The notes beneath the pieces are model-generated. The model was not told where the DNA came from, did no database searches, and worked only from the letters and a program-made list of their open reading frames with translations. DNA of 64,000 nucleotides from Porphyromonas asaccharolytica DSM 20707 (GTDB lineage Bacteria > Bacteroidota > Bacteroidia > Bacteroidales > Porphyromonadaceae), in assembly GCF_000212375.1 (NCBI RefSeq), contig NC_015501.1:372001-436000 (forward strand). Direction: 5' to 3'. Shown piece by piece: positions 24,980 through 34,704 of this stretch. Positions within the stretch are counted from its first letter, which is position 1, and each line of letters opens with the position of its first letter. Made by a program: the position numbers and the translations under genes.

Positions 24980-25285
24980 CTAAGCCTCGGGGACTAGAAG
25001 TTCATCGCAGAGCTTGCTAACCTCACCCTCGACCTCGTTGACAAAGTGCATGTACTCCTCACGGAGCTTGTTGTAGTAGTTGCGTACGAGCTTGCGCTCG
25101 CCCTTGCCATCGGTGTGTGAGATGCGTGCGATGAAGTCTCTCTCGGCATCGATCACCTTCATAATGATCTGCTCGATAGCGTACTCACGCTCTTCGGGAG
25201 CTACAGAGTAAAGGATAGATAGATCAAAGAGCATCTCCTCGACCTCTGAGTGTATTGCATGCTTTAGGTTTTTACGACTTGCCAT
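24980..25285 (-). CDS. Small hypothetical protein
   Basis: 101-aa acidic, mainly helical protein (MASRKNLKHAIHSEVEEML...). I do not recognise a named family. It has no signal peptide, membrane span or cysteine motif; there is one Cys near the C-terminus. The length, codon use and tight spacing (eight bases to the acyltransferase, 22 to the transporter) support a real gene. Confidence 0.7.
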   Translation of the reverse strand: MASRKNLKHAIHSEVEEMLFDLSILYSVAPEEREYAIEQIIMKVIDAERDFIARISHTDGKGERKLVRNYYNKLREEYMHFVNEVEGEVSKLCDELLVPEA

Positions 25286-25307
25286 AATTTAATTGGTTAT
25301 TTGGTTC

Positions 25308-26987
25308 TTAGCTTACGAAAAATATGATGAGCATCTGCGCCGTCAAGACACGGAGGAACATCGTCAGTGGGTAGACCGTTGCATAGCCCACGGCGGGCGC
25401 ATCCTCCTCGGTGAGTCCGTTGGCGTAAGCGAGTGCAGGGGGATCGGTCATACTACCGGCCATCACTCCTGAGAGGGTGAGATAGTTGACCTTAAAGACC
25501 TTCTTGCCGAGGATTCCGACGATCAGCATCGGTATGATGGTGATGATAAAGCCGTAGCCGACCCAGTGATAGCCTCCATTTACAATAGTATCAACGAAGC
25601 CATCGCCAGCACCTATGCCGACACAAGTGAGGAACAGCGCAATACCGATCTCGCGGATCATGAGGTTGGCGCTTTGTGTCGTATAAGTCACGATACCAAA
25701 CTTAGGTCCGAAGTTGCTCAGTAGGATCGCTACGATGAGTGGACCGCCTGCTAGACCTAGCTTGACAGGCTGAGGAATGCCGGGGAAGATAAAGGGAATA
25801 GAGCCGAGGAGCACACCGAGTGCGATACCGATGAAGATACCGATCAGGTTCGGCTCGTTGAGATGCTTCTGCGAGTCACCGACCAGCTCACGCACCTTGT
25901 TGACAGAAGCGTCTGAGCCTACGACACGTATCTGGTCGCCCATCTGTAGGCGCATACTAGGATGTGCTACGAGATCCACCCCAGCACGGGTCACGCGGGT
26001 TACGTTGACACCATAGATCTGACGTAGCTGTAGCTCACCGAGACGCTTACCATTGAGCGTTTTCTTGGTGATCGTGTACTTGTTGCTGATGAGGTTTGAC
26101 CCGGTGGGGATCCACTTCTTACGGTCTATGTCGATGCGTTGTCCGAAGATCGCCTCCGTATGATCCAGCTCATGAGGCTGACCGATGACGAAGACACGGT
26201 CATGCTCGTGTAGGATGGTGCTACCGGTAGCTACCGTGATCTCTTGTGTCTCATGATTGTAGTGCCGTGAGACGACAATATCGCCATGCTCGAAGTAGCT
26301 CGATAGTAGCTCCATGATGGACTTGCCAAAGATAGCGGGGTTTACCACGACAAAGGACGCTGAACGAGCCGTATGCTCCAAGGCATCATCTTGAGAGATG
26401 AAGTCCTGCTCCTCCTTGCGTATATTAACCCGTAAGACGGCGCGTACGACCATCATCGAGAGGATGATGCCGATCACGCCCAGTGGGTAAGCAACCGCAT
26501 AACCCATCGCTATGGAGGGGTCGGACGTACCCATGATGTCTGTGTAAGTCTGCTCAGCAGCACCTAGACCAGGCGTATTCGTCACAGCTCCCGAGAGGAT
26601 ACCCACCATGGTTGACATGGGCAGATCCGAGAGGTACTTGATGACGATGGTTACGCCCACACCGAGCATGACGACTAGGACGGCTAGTAGGTTGAGCTTC
26701 AGTCCACCCTTCTTGAGTGAAGGGAAGAAGCCTGGACCTACCTGTAGACCGACGGCATAGATAAAGAGGATCAGTCCAAACTCCTTGATAAAGTGTAGGA
26801 CTCCTGGGTCAATCTGCATCCCTAGAGCGCCAAAGAAGATCCCCACGAAGAGCACCAGCGTAACCCCTAGGGAGATCTTGCCGATCTTGATGCGTCCTAG
26901 GAGCATCCCCACGGCGATGACTAGGGCTATCAGGAAGACAGAGTGCGCTATCCCCGTGCCGACAAATAAGTTTTCAAACCAATTCAT
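25308..26987 (-). CDS. Putative transporter, AspT/YidE/YbjL family
   Basis: 559-aa inner-membrane protein. Two blocks of about five to six membrane segments (residues 10-195 and 385-559) flank two cytoplasmic TrkA-C-like domains (about 205-285 and 290-375, with [11 protein letters not shown] and [11 protein letters not shown]). This is the architecture of YidE and the aspartate:alanine antiporter. Both halves contain the repeat-type motif GxxxGxxTNTPGL or [13 protein letters not shown]. The substrate is unknown. It is the first gene of a seven-gene minus-strand run ending with the ABC ATPase. Confidence 0.88.
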   Translation of the reverse strand: MNWFENLFVGTGIAHSVFLIALVIAVGMLLGRIKIGKISLGVTLVLFVGIFFGALGMQIDPGVLHFIKEFGLILFIYAVGLQVGPGFFPSLKKGGLKLNLLAVLVVMLGVGVTIVIKYLSDLPMSTMVGILSGAVTNTPGLGAAEQTYTDIMGTSDPSIAMGYAVAYPLGVIGIILSMMVVRAVLRVNIRKEEQDFISQDDALEHTARSASFVVVNPAIFGKSIMELLSSYFEHGDIVVSRHYNHETQEITVATGSTILHEHDRVFVIGQPHELDHTEAIFGQRIDIDRKKWIPTGSNLISNKYTITKKTLNGKRLGELQLRQIYGVNVTRVTRAGVDLVAHPSMRLQMGDQIRVVGSDASVNKVRELVGDSQKHLNEPNLIGIFIGIALGVLLGSIPFIFPGIPQPVKLGLAGGPLIVAILLSNFGPKFGIVTYTTQSANLMIREIGIALFLTCVGIGAGDGFVDTIVNGGYHWVGYGFIITIIPMLIVGILGKKVFKVNYLTLSGVMAGSMTDPPALAYANGLTEEDAPAVGYATVYPLTMFLRVLTAQMLIIFFVS

Positions 26988-27083
26988 TGTACAATAAGCT
27001 TTTTACTTGATGTGATGTAGAGAGTATGTAGTATAATAAGATGCGTGCGTCACAAGAAGCTTCTAAAGTGTGCAGCGGGGATG

Positions 27084-28772
27084 CTACTTACCCTTGAGTA
27101 ACTGGTGATAAGTAGTCAAATCCCCGAGGAGCGACACGGCGCGCTGTGCCACTTTGTCTCGCGTCATATAGTATTCAAGTCGACCCTCGTCGTAGTAGTA
27201 ACGTGAGAGGATCTCCATATTGAGATAATCACGAATGAAGCTCTCGTAGGTCTTCATCAGCCGAGGCGTATCAGCCTTTAGACATTTCTGAAAAGCGGCA
27301 AACTCGCCCGATACCTCATCGTAGCGCTGCTCCCCTTTGAGCGCCTCTTCTACCTTTTTGACCAGTTCGTCAGCCATAGACTTGAAGGTAAATCCACTAT
27401 CTATCACCTTCTTCTGATAGGCTGCATAAGCCTCATCTCCTAGATCGAAGCTCCTGAGTGTACTCCGCTCGGGAGCTTTGTGCGTTAGTAGGTAGTCGGT
27501 AACAAAGTCATAGGTGATCGCGTCAAAGAGCAAGGTGCCTAGCAACGAAGGGATCGAGTCTGACGGGCAAACAATGTCAGGCATGATGCCTCCGGCGGCA
27601 TAGACGGTACGTCCGCCCGTAGTCGTGTAGGGTGTACCGAGCGAGTCAGTCTCATTGACCTGCTTGGCGCCTCCACGGTGATTGTAAGAGAGCTTCTGTA
27701 TCGATCGTCCACTAGGTATGTAGTAGCGCGCAGTCGTCAGCTTGAGCAGTCCGCCATCGGGTAGCTCAAGCGTCCCCTGTACCAACCCCTTGCCAAAGCT
27801 CTTGCGTCCCACGATCACTGCACGATCATAGTCCTGCAAAGCACCCGCCACGATCTCCGAGGCGGAGGCAGAGCCCTCGTTGATCAGCACGACGAGTGGG
27901 AGCTCTGTGTCGAGAGGATCTTTAGTCGTCTTGTAGCTGTTACTCTGCTGTGGATAGCGTCCCTTGAGCGAGACCACCGGTTGCCCCTTGGGAATAAATA
28001 GATTGACCAGCTGTATCGCTTGCTCCATCAGTCCGCCACCATTGTCGCGGAGGTCAATGACTAGCCCGTTCAGCTTGCCACCAGCCTCCTTCTGTAAGCG
28101 GTCATAAGCTTTGAGAAACTCTTGACTAGTAGTCGTGGAGAAGGTATTTACGGAGATAAAGCCCACACGATCAGCGAGGAGCTCCGCATAAGATATGGGG
28201 TTCAGGTCGATGCGCTCACGATCGAAGGTGACCGTCAGCGAGTCCTGCGCATAGCCCGGACGGCGCACCACAAGCGTGATAGGCGTACCCGGCTCACCAC
28301 GTAGCTCATTGCGCACATCGACCACCTTCGTGTGGGAGAAGTCCTTGCCATTGATCCGCCATATGATGTCTGCTGGGCGTAGCCCCGCCTTGTCGGCCGC
28401 TTTGCCCTGCATGAGCGAACCAATGATGACGACTGAGTCTTGATGCTGTCGTAGGATCGCACCGATACCGCCGTATAGTCCCGTCGTACTCTCCTCAAAA
28501 GCTTTGGTCTCCTCCTCGTTGAAGTAAACCGTGTAGGGATCCAACTGCTGCAGCATATAGGTGAGCGCTCCGTCGTAGAGCGTGGTCAGGTCGACTGTGT
28601 CAACAAAGAAGTTGCGCACATTGCTCAGTACGCTCCCCATCACCGCCATAGTAGTGGTAAAGTCATTCGCAGAGCGTGACGTAGAGGTCTCTTGAGCCGA
28701 CAGTCTCATCGGAGTCCATGCTAAGGAGCCGAGGAGGAGCAGCGTGAGTAGGGAGTTGGAGAGTTGTTTCAT
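27084..28772 (-). CDS. S41 family C-terminal processing peptidase
   Basis: 562-aa periplasmic serine protease. A signal peptide (LLTLLLLGSLAWTP...LSAQ) precedes a PDZ domain at about 95-180 (GIGAILRQHQDSVVII, GLRPADIIWRING). The Ser-Lys dyad is in NEGSASASEI (about 315) and GRKSFGKGLVQG (about 340). Such CtpA-like enzymes trim or degrade envelope proteins. The promoter-like box lies just upstream, and 7-bp DNA repeats precede it. Confidence 0.92.
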   Translation of the reverse strand: MKQLSNSLLTLLLLGSLAWTPMRLSAQETSTSRSANDFTTTMAVMGSVLSNVRNFFVDTVDLTTLYDGALTYMLQQLDPYTVYFNEEETKAFEESTTGLYGGIGAILRQHQDSVVIIGSLMQGKAADKAGLRPADIIWRINGKDFSHTKVVDVRNELRGEPGTPITLVVRRPGYAQDSLTVTFDRERIDLNPISYAELLADRVGFISVNTFSTTTSQEFLKAYDRLQKEAGGKLNGLVIDLRDNGGGLMEQAIQLVNLFIPKGQPVVSLKGRYPQQSNSYKTTKDPLDTELPLVVLINEGSASASEIVAGALQDYDRAVIVGRKSFGKGLVQGTLELPDGGLLKLTTARYYIPSGRSIQKLSYNHRGGAKQVNETDSLGTPYTTTGGRTVYAAGGIMPDIVCPSDSIPSLLGTLLFDAITYDFVTDYLLTHKAPERSTLRSFDLGDEAYAAYQKKVIDSGFTFKSMADELVKKVEEALKGEQRYDEVSGEFAAFQKCLKADTPRLMKTYESFIRDYLNMEILSRYYYDEGRLEYYMTRDKVAQRAVSLLGDLTTYHQLLKGK

Positions 28773-28793
28773 ACGATATTCACGACATTGCTA

Positions 28794-28801
28794 CAAAGAT
28801 A
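28794..28801 (-). promoter_or_regulatory. -7 box for the S41 protease gene
   Basis: The minus strand reads TATCTTTG here, 21 bases before the start codon at 28772. The fit to TAnnTTTG is exact. No convincing -33 element is seen; the 7-bp repeat array occupies that position. Confidence 0.55.
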
Positions 28802-28820
28802 CGGAATAAGTAGATACCTC

Positions 28821-28862
28821 GTTAGAGATTAGACTTTAGAAGTTAGAGATTAGAGGTTAGAA
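28821..28862. repeat. Heptamer repeat, six units
   Basis: Six consecutive 7-mers of the form nTTAGAn: GTTAGAG, ATTAGAC, TTTAGAA, GTTAGAG, ATTAGAG, GTTAGAA. A related array lies at 33759-33796. Both are just upstream of minus-strand genes. Confidence 0.75.
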
Positions 28863-28910
28863 GATTTTCTCTCGGGAGTCTAGTGCCACTCGTAGCCCTA
28901 GTGACTTTAG

Positions 28911-30728
28911 CTAGAAGCCACGTACCTCAGTGACGAGCGTGGAGACCTGCGCTTTGAGTTCGTTGAGAAACTGTCCCGGATCGTACTCCCGACTCTCTAT
29001 CTGTCGCAGCTTGAGCTCCCAGCGACCTGTCAGCTCAGCACTCTTGAGCAGCGGGTCTTGTATCGACTCGATCAACTGTATACCCGCAGGTGTGGCGCGT
29101 AGCGATTTGCCCTCACGGACTATGTAGCCCCGCTTGAAGAGCGTCTCAATGATGGCTGCTCGTGTGGAGGGACGACCGATGCCGTTCATCTTAAGCGCAT
29201 CTCGTAGTTCCTCGTCCTCGACGCCCTTGCCCGCTGTTTCCATAGCACGTAGGAGCGTCGCCTCGGTATAGTAGCGTGGTGGCGTAGAGGTGCTCTCACG
29301 GATCGTCGGCTCGTGAGGACCCGACTCGCCCTCCTTAAAGGTGGGTAGTGTCTGCTCCTTTTCCTTGTCTCCCTCCGTCGTATCGTCCCCTTCCTTACCA
29401 CTGTCTGGCTTGAGCACTTCACGCCACCCCTCCACGAGGATCGTCTTGCCCGAGGCGCGTAGCGGGTACTCCTCGACGGTAGCACGTACGGTAGTCGTCG
29501 AGACCTTAGCATCTGGGTAAAAGGCTGCTATGTAGCGCAGTGCTACGAGGAGGTAGATCTGCTCCTCATCGGGCGTGAGTCCACTGCTCAGCTGTCCTGT
29601 CGGAATGATCGCATGGTGGTCCGTGATCTTCTTATTGTCAAAGACCTTCTTGCTCTTCTTCAACGGCTTACCACTACTCAGTAGCGGTGCGATGAAGCCC
29701 CCTAGAGCCGCATGTCGCGCGATGCCTTGGAGCGTCTCCCCCACCTTGGGGTATTGATCTTCGGGTAGGAAGGTGGTGTCGACACGTGGGTAGGTGGTCA
29801 CCTTCTTCTCATAGAGAGACTGTATGAGTCGGAGCGTCTGCTCAGCCGTGTAGCCATACTTTTTATTCGCCTCCACCTGTAGGGAGGTAAGGTCGAAGAG
29901 TCGTGGCGGATACTCCGTCGACTTCTTCTGCTCGACCGTCTGCACGACAAGCGGCTCCTTTGCGATACGCTCGATCAGCTCCTCGACCTGCTGCCGCTCC
30001 GCAAAGGTTACCTCGACCTCTTGCGTTGTATCTGCCTTAAAGAGCGTCCCTCGGTAAGTGGTCTGCATCTCGTAGGTAGTGACCGGTACGAAGCTCTCGA
30101 TCTCCGCCTGTCTATCGACGACCAGCGCTAGTGTCGGCGTCTGCACACGACCTACCGAGCGCACGCCTCGCTGCCGACTGCCATAGCGATCTGTGAGGGT
30201 GTAGAGACGTGTCCCGTTGATCCCTAGGAGCCAGTCACCGATGGCACGTGCTAAGCCGGCGTAGTAGAGCGTGTCTAGCTCTTTGCTGGGGCGCAAATTG
30301 GCAAAGCCCTCGCGTATCGACTGATCCGTCAGCGAGGAGATCCATAGACGCTCCACCGGGCAGGTGCAGCCCGCTAGTTGGAGTACCCAGCGCTGTATCA
30401 GCTCTCCCTCTTGGCCCGCATCACCGCAGTTGATGACTCGCTCAGCTTGCGAGACCAGTCCTTGGATAATGGCAAACTGCCGCTCGATGTGCTCCTCGTG
30501 AATCAGCTTGATGCCGAAGCGCTCTGGGATCATCGGCAGCGAAGCTAGTCGCCACCCCTGCCAGCTGGTCTGGTAGTCCTCCGGCTCCTTGAGCGTGCAG
30601 AGGTGACCATAGGTCCAGGTGACCGCATAGCCATTGCCCTCGATATAGCCCGAGCGAGCCTCAGTGGCTCCAAGTATCTTAGCTATGTCACGCGCTACGG
30701 ATGGTTTCTCAGCGATGCAGACGATCAT
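28911..30728 (-). CDS. topB: DNA topoisomerase III
   Basis: Type IA topoisomerase that decatenates DNA through a transient 5'-phosphotyrosine, 605 aa. The Toprim domain starts at the N-terminus (MIVCIAEKPSVARDIAKILGA) with INCGDAGQEGELI near 100. The active-site Tyr is in VTTYPRVDT (about 315). KITDHHAIIPTG and GIGRPSTRAAIIE are further core motifs. The protein ends soon after the core and lacks the C-terminal zinc fingers or long tail of some homologues. It lies ten bases downstream of prfB. Confidence 0.93.
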   Translation of the reverse strand: MIVCIAEKPSVARDIAKILGATEARSGYIEGNGYAVTWTYGHLCTLKEPEDYQTSWQGWRLASLPMIPERFGIKLIHEEHIERQFAIIQGLVSQAERVINCGDAGQEGELIQRWVLQLAGCTCPVERLWISSLTDQSIREGFANLRPSKELDTLYYAGLARAIGDWLLGINGTRLYTLTDRYGSRQRGVRSVGRVQTPTLALVVDRQAEIESFVPVTTYEMQTTYRGTLFKADTTQEVEVTFAERQQVEELIERIAKEPLVVQTVEQKKSTEYPPRLFDLTSLQVEANKKYGYTAEQTLRLIQSLYEKKVTTYPRVDTTFLPEDQYPKVGETLQGIARHAALGGFIAPLLSSGKPLKKSKKVFDNKKITDHHAIIPTGQLSSGLTPDEEQIYLLVALRYIAAFYPDAKVSTTTVRATVEEYPLRASGKTILVEGWREVLKPDSGKEGDDTTEGDKEKEQTLPTFKEGESGPHEPTIRESTSTPPRYYTEATLLRAMETAGKGVEDEELRDALKMNGIGRPSTRAAIIETLFKRGYIVREGKSLRATPAGIQLIESIQDPLLKSAELTGRWELKLRQIESREYDPGQFLNELKAQVSTLVTEVRGF

Positions 30729-30738
30729 AGCGGGTCAC

Positions 30739-31861
30739 TTACTCATTAGTCGTACCAGCTCCCGTCTGCATCAGGTAAGCCTTGATAAAAGCATCTAGAT
30801 CGCCATCCATGACCCCGTTGACATCAGAAGTCTGATAACCCGTACGGTGATCCTTGACACGACGATCATCAAAGACGTAACTACGTATCTGAGAGCCCCA
30901 CTCGATCTTCTTCTTGTTCGCCTCTACCTCACTCTGGGCAGCACGACGACGCTCCAGCTCCTTGTCGTAGAGCTGCGAGCGCAAGAGGCGCAGGGCGTTC
31001 TCACGATTGTCCATCTGGGAGCGCGTCTCAGTGTTTTCGATTACGATCTCCTCCGTCTCGCCCGTGTCGGGGTCGGTATACTGGTAGTGGAGGCGTACGC
31101 CCGTCTCCACCTTGTTGACATTTTGCCCACCAGCCCCACTCGAGCGGAAGGTATCCCACGAGAGCAAGCCGGGGTTCACCTCGACCTCTATCGAGTCGTC
31201 CACGAGAGGTACGACGAAGACCGAGGCAAACGAAGTCATTCGCTTACCCTGTGCATTATAGGGAGAAACACGTACGAGTCTGTGCACGCCATTTTCACTC
31301 TTGAGGAAGCCGTAGGCCAGCTCGCCCTCGATCTGCATGGTGACCGTCTTAATGCCGGCATCGTCGCCGTCCTGCCAGTTGGTGATGGTCACCTTGTAGC
31401 CCGACCGCTCTGCCCAGCGCTGGTACATACGCACCAGCATCGAGGCCCAGTCCTGGCTCTCGGTACCACCAGCACCCGCATTGATCTTGAGGACAGCCCC
31501 TAGGCGATCCTCCTCAGCGCTCAGCATGTTGCGTAGCTCGAGGTCTTCGACTAGCTTGATGGCACGTGCATAGGCATCGTCCACATCTTGCTCTTCGATG
31601 GCCTCCTCTTTGTAAAAGTCATACGCTAGAGCCACCTCCTGCGTAGCGGCATCGACAGCCTCAAAAGCCTCGATCCATGAGCGTATCTCGCCCACACGCC
31701 GCATCTGCTGCTGGGCTCGTGGCACATCATCCCAAAAGTCTGGAGCTTGTGTCCGGAGCTCCTCTTCTTCTAGTTGGACACGTCGCTGGTCGATGTCAAA
31801 GATACCTCCCCAGCGCCTTCGTGCGCTCCAACAGCTCTGCTAGTTGGTCCTGTGTTATCAT
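30739..31861 (-). CDS. prfB: Peptide chain release factor 2, with programmed +1 frameshift
   Basis: Releases polypeptides at UGA and UAA codons. The gene needs a +1 shift. The first frame starts at ATG 31861 and reads 21 codons (MITQDQLAELLERTKALGRYL) to CTT TGA. Skipping one T continues as DIDQRRVQLEEEEL and on to 30739, giving 373 residues. The catalytic GGQ motif is in SSGAGGQNVNKVETG. The stop-codon-reading tripeptide position reads S-P-Y (RVSPYNAQGKR) where the classical RF2 motif is S-P-F. Annotating only the downstream frame from 31725 would lose 45 N-terminal residues. Confidence 0.95.
31795..31801 (-). promoter_or_regulatory. RF2 autoregulatory frameshift site
   Basis: The minus strand reads GGGAGGTATCTTTGAC. 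A Shine-Dalgarno-like AGG lies three bases before CTT, followed by in-frame TGA and then C, the same layout as E. coli prfB. When RF2 is scarce the ribosome slips forward at CTT and makes full-length factor. Confidence 0.95.
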
Positions 31862-31880
31862 AATATATTTGGTTATCTAG

Positions 31881-31914
31881 AGAGCGTACGCCACGATGGT
31901 GTGGCGTGCGCTCT
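31881..31914. terminator. Hairpin between the acyl-CoA synthetase gene and prfB
   Basis: Arms of 14 bases, AGAGCGTACGCCAC (31881-31894) and GTGGCGTGCGCTCT (31901-31914), pair with one G-T mismatch around a six-base loop. On the + strand a T-rich run follows; on the minus strand the tail is CTCTAGAT. It lies 25 bases beyond the synthetase stop codon and probably ends that transcript. Confidence 0.65.
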
Positions 31915-31939
31915 TTGATTTATTGTATGAAATGGGAGG

Positions 31940-33751
31940 TCAAAGGTACAGCTTTTCGATCAGCTCGGCGTACTGCTCGAGGATCGCTTTGCGCTTCAGC
32001 TTGAGCGTCGGAGTGAGTGTACCCGCCTCGACGGAGAATGGCTCGGCAAGTAGTGCGATGCGCTTAACCTTCTCAAAGCCTGCCAAGTGAGCCTGCAGCG
32101 GCTCTATATGGCTCAGGAGCAAGTCGCACACCTCGCTACGCTGCGCCAGAGCCTCTGTGGGGAGGTCGGCCAGAGCCTCCTGCCCACGCTCACGGAGCCG
32201 ACGACGTAGCTGCTCGTAGTTAGGATAGATCAGCGCTGCGACAAACTTGCGCTCATCGGCCACCACAGCGCACTGCTCGATGAGCGGACTGCTGCTCAGG
32301 AGGGACTCTATCTGCTGCGGAGCTATGTACTTACCATTGCTCGTCTTGTATAGCTCTTTGATCCGCTCGGTGAAGTAGAGGGTACGTTCCTCCAGCCGTC
32401 CCGCATCTCCCGTACGGAACCACCCGTCATCGGTAAAGGCGGCTGCATTTGCCTCATCATTGTGGTAGTAGCCAGGCGTGATGGTATCGCCACGTAGCTG
32501 TATCTCTTGCGTCTCGGGATCTATGCGTACCTCTACACCTGGGAGTACCTCCCCGACGGAGCCTATGACATAGCGCCCTGGTAGATAGCAGGAGACTGTT
32601 GCTGAGGACTCGGAGAGCCCATAGCCGACGACGATGTTAAAGCCGGCCGACTGCAAGAACTCGTTGATCTCATTCGAGAGCGGGGCTCCCGCGGTCGGGA
32701 AGAAACGTCCTCGCTCCAGTCCTAGGACACGCTTGAGGATGTAGAATACAGTGTAGCGGTAGACCGCATTGGATAGGCGTAGCCCCAAAGGAGCTTTACG
32801 ACCATGGATGCGGTAGTCGATATGGTACTTATGTCCCACACGTAGAGCCTTCTGATAGATGCGCTGCATCATAGGCTTCGACCGCTCGATGTGCTCTTGT
32901 ACGCCTTGATAGACTTTCTCCCAGTATCGGGGCACATTGCACATCACGGTGGGACGTATCTGTGGCATCAACTCCATGATGCGCTTAGGATTGGTCACGA
33001 CGACCACTTTGATAGCTGTGGCAAGGCAGAAGTAGACCCAGAGCTTCTCGAAGACATGGCTCAGCGGGAGGAAGTTGACCGATACGTCGTGATCGTTTAG
33101 TGTCGGGAAGAGTTGCTGGTGTCGCTCCACCTGTGTCAGGATCATGCGATGGGTGATCTGCACCCCCTTGGGTGTGCCGGTGGTACCTGAAGTGTAGATG
33201 ATGACGGCCGTCTCGTCGGGCGTGCCAGCACCTAGCTGCGCCCGCACCTCTGTCTCGTAGGGCATCGCATCACCCATCGAGAGGAAAGTCTCAAAGTACT
33301 CACTCCGGTCGTCCGCAGGATCACGCACCACCCGCTCATCTAGGATGACCAACTGGCGTAGCGTGGGGTGGGTCGCTAGGAGTGGGTAGACATTGTTGTA
33401 CTGAAACTGCTCCCCTACGAGGATCAGCTTGGCCCCTGCATGCTCCGTGATGTAGGCTACCTGCTCAGGCGAGCAAGTAGCATAGAGCGGTACGCATACG
33501 GCACGTATCGCCATCAAGCCCAGCTCGGTGATGATACCCTCCATCATGTTTTGTGAGTAGAGTGCCACTCGGTCGCCAGGCTGTACACCAGCCCGTACGA
33601 GTGCTTGCGCCGCCAGCATAATCTGCTCATCTAGCTGCTCCCCACTCCACTCATGCCATTGCTCCTCGGGCGTCCGATCCATATAGCGTAGGAGGGTCTT
33701 GTGCCGATAAGTGGTAGCAAAGAGCTTGAGCAAATCACTTATATGGTTCAT
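31940..33751 (-). CDS. Long-chain acyl-CoA synthetase (AMP-forming)
   Basis: 603-aa adenylate-forming ligase that activates fatty acids to acyl-CoA. The P-loop-like AMP-binding motif is YTSGTTGTPKGVQITH near residue 185. GYGLSESSATVS lies near 370, GWFRTGDAGRLEE near 445 and the C-terminal hinge ERIKELYKTSNGKYIAPQQIE near 465. The size and motifs fit the FadD-like group of Bacteroidota. The membrane-facing N-terminus is not hydrophobic. A heptamer repeat lies between it and the MarR-type gene upstream. Confidence 0.92.
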   Translation of the reverse strand: MNHISDLLKLFATTYRHKTLLRYMDRTPEEQWHEWSGEQLDEQIMLAAQALVRAGVQPGDRVALYSQNMMEGIITELGLMAIRAVCVPLYATCSPEQVAYITEHAGAKLILVGEQFQYNNVYPLLATHPTLRQLVILDERVVRDPADDRSEYFETFLSMGDAMPYETEVRAQLGAGTPDETAVIIYTSGTTGTPKGVQITHRMILTQVERHQQLFPTLNDHDVSVNFLPLSHVFEKLWVYFCLATAIKVVVVTNPKRIMELMPQIRPTVMCNVPRYWEKVYQGVQEHIERSKPMMQRIYQKALRVGHKYHIDYRIHGRKAPLGLRLSNAVYRYTVFYILKRVLGLERGRFFPTAGAPLSNEINEFLQSAGFNIVVGYGLSESSATVSCYLPGRYVIGSVGEVLPGVEVRIDPETQEIQLRGDTITPGYYHNDEANAAAFTDDGWFRTGDAGRLEERTLYFTERIKELYKTSNGKYIAPQQIESLLSSSPLIEQCAVVADERKFVAALIYPNYEQLRRRLRERGQEALADLPTEALAQRSEVCDLLLSHIEPLQAHLAGFEKVKRIALLAEPFSVEAGTLTPTLKLKRKAILEQYAELIEKLYL

Positions 33752-33758
33752 GGTCAGG

Positions 33759-33796
33759 TTAGAGGGCTTTAGAGGTTAGAGTTTAGAAGCTAGAGA
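33759..33796. repeat. Heptamer repeat, five units
   Basis: Units GTTAGAG, (GGC), TTTAGAG, GTTAGAG, TTTAGAA and GCTAGAG share the nTTAGAn pattern of 28821-28862, with one three-base interruption. It starts eight bases upstream of the acyl-CoA synthetase start codon. Confidence 0.65.
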
Positions 33797-33816
33797 AGAG
33801 AAGGAGAGCCTAGTAG

Positions 33817-34491
33817 CTAGCGGGCGCGATGGTCGATAGAGAGCTTCTCAAGGAGCCCAGGCAGATCCGTATCTCGCTCTGCGATAAAGAGTGGATGATT
33901 GCTCTGGTATAGCTGCTCGTGGAGCGAGTGAAGGAAGACCTTCTGATCCCACGAGAGATCTCGTAGGAGTATATCACTACTCTGCTGCATGCGAGGTAGT
34001 AGCTCCTTGACCACCTCCCGACCCTTGGGTGTGATGTTGAGGAGTAGGCTGCGCCTATCCTGTAGATTGCGTGTCTGCGAGATCAACCCTCCCTTGAGTA
34101 GACGACGGATGATCTCACTACCAGAGGTCTTTTCGACTACATTGTAGTTGTTGAGCTCGGTCTTGGTCATCTCCCCTTTTGCCATAAGTGTGATGAGATA
34201 GGAGTACTCATCGATGGTCTGTAGAGGAGTGCCTTTAATTGCTTTACGTACGAGGCAACGCATATAGCGGTAGACGAAGCTTATATCCCGGGCTATCATC
34301 GCATTGAGGAAGGCATGACTACGCATGCTCTTCTCTGACTCCTCGGAGCTTGTCTGCTGCTCAAGGGACTGATCGGCAAAGCGCAAAAAGTTGCTCATTG
34401 ACTGCTCAGCATTCCCACGGAACTCTTCGTACCTCTCGACCAAGTCGAGTAGCTCATGTAGTAATGGGTAACTCATAGTGCTATATGCCAA
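33817..34491 (-). CDS. MarR family winged-helix transcriptional regulator
   Basis: 224-aa protein. A MarR-type winged helix occupies about residues 90-185: DEYSYLITLMAKGEMTKTELNNYNVVEKTSGSEIIRRLLKGGLISQTRNLQDRRSLLLNITPKG in the track of recognition helix and wing (DRRS wing motif). The N-terminal ~85 residues are helical and longer than in classic MarR. Target genes are unknown; the acyl-CoA synthetase gene immediately downstream is a candidate. The pspC-like gene precedes it by six bases, so they share a transcript. Confidence 0.82.
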   Translation of the reverse strand: MAYSTMSYPLLHELLDLVERYEEFRGNAEQSMSNFLRFADQSLEQQTSSEESEKSMRSHAFLNAMIARDISFVYRYMRCLVRKAIKGTPLQTIDEYSYLITLMAKGEMTKTELNNYNVVEKTSGSEIIRRLLKGGLISQTRNLQDRRSLLLNITPKGREVVKELLPRMQQSSDILLRDLSWDQKVFLHSLHEQLYQSNHPLFIAERDTDLPGLLEKLSIDHRAR

Positions 34492-34497
34492 AGATCT

Positions 34498-34704
34498 TTA
34501 ATAGTTATTGCGGAACGGCTTCAGCGGCACGAAAATCCACAAAAGGATATAGATAGGAATGCCCGCAAACGCTGTTGTGAATGTGATCAATAGATAGATG
34601 AGTCGTACGATCGTCGGATCCCATCCGAAGTAGTCAGCGATGCCACCGCATACGCCTCCTATCCACGCTTCACGAGAGCGATAAAGTTTCTTATTGTCTG
34701 CCAT
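34498..34704 (-). CDS. PspC domain protein
   Basis: 68-aa protein with the PspC signature: KKLYRSREAWIGGVCGGIADYFGWDPTIVRLIYLL, then one hydrophobic helix (ITFTTAFAGIPIYILLWIFVPL). PspC proteins sit in the inner membrane and take part in envelope stress responses in enterobacteria. In Bacteroidota the role is not established. It is co-transcribed with the MarR-type gene. Confidence 0.88.
   Translation of the reverse strand: MADNKKLYRSREAWIGGVCGGIADYFGWDPTIVRLIYLLITFTTAFAGIPIYILLWIFVPLKPFRNNY

Noticed and set aside
31797-31804. TATCTTTG on the minus strand looking like a promoter box
   Set aside because: It is the prfB frameshift sequence (TAT CTT TGA C) inside the coding region.
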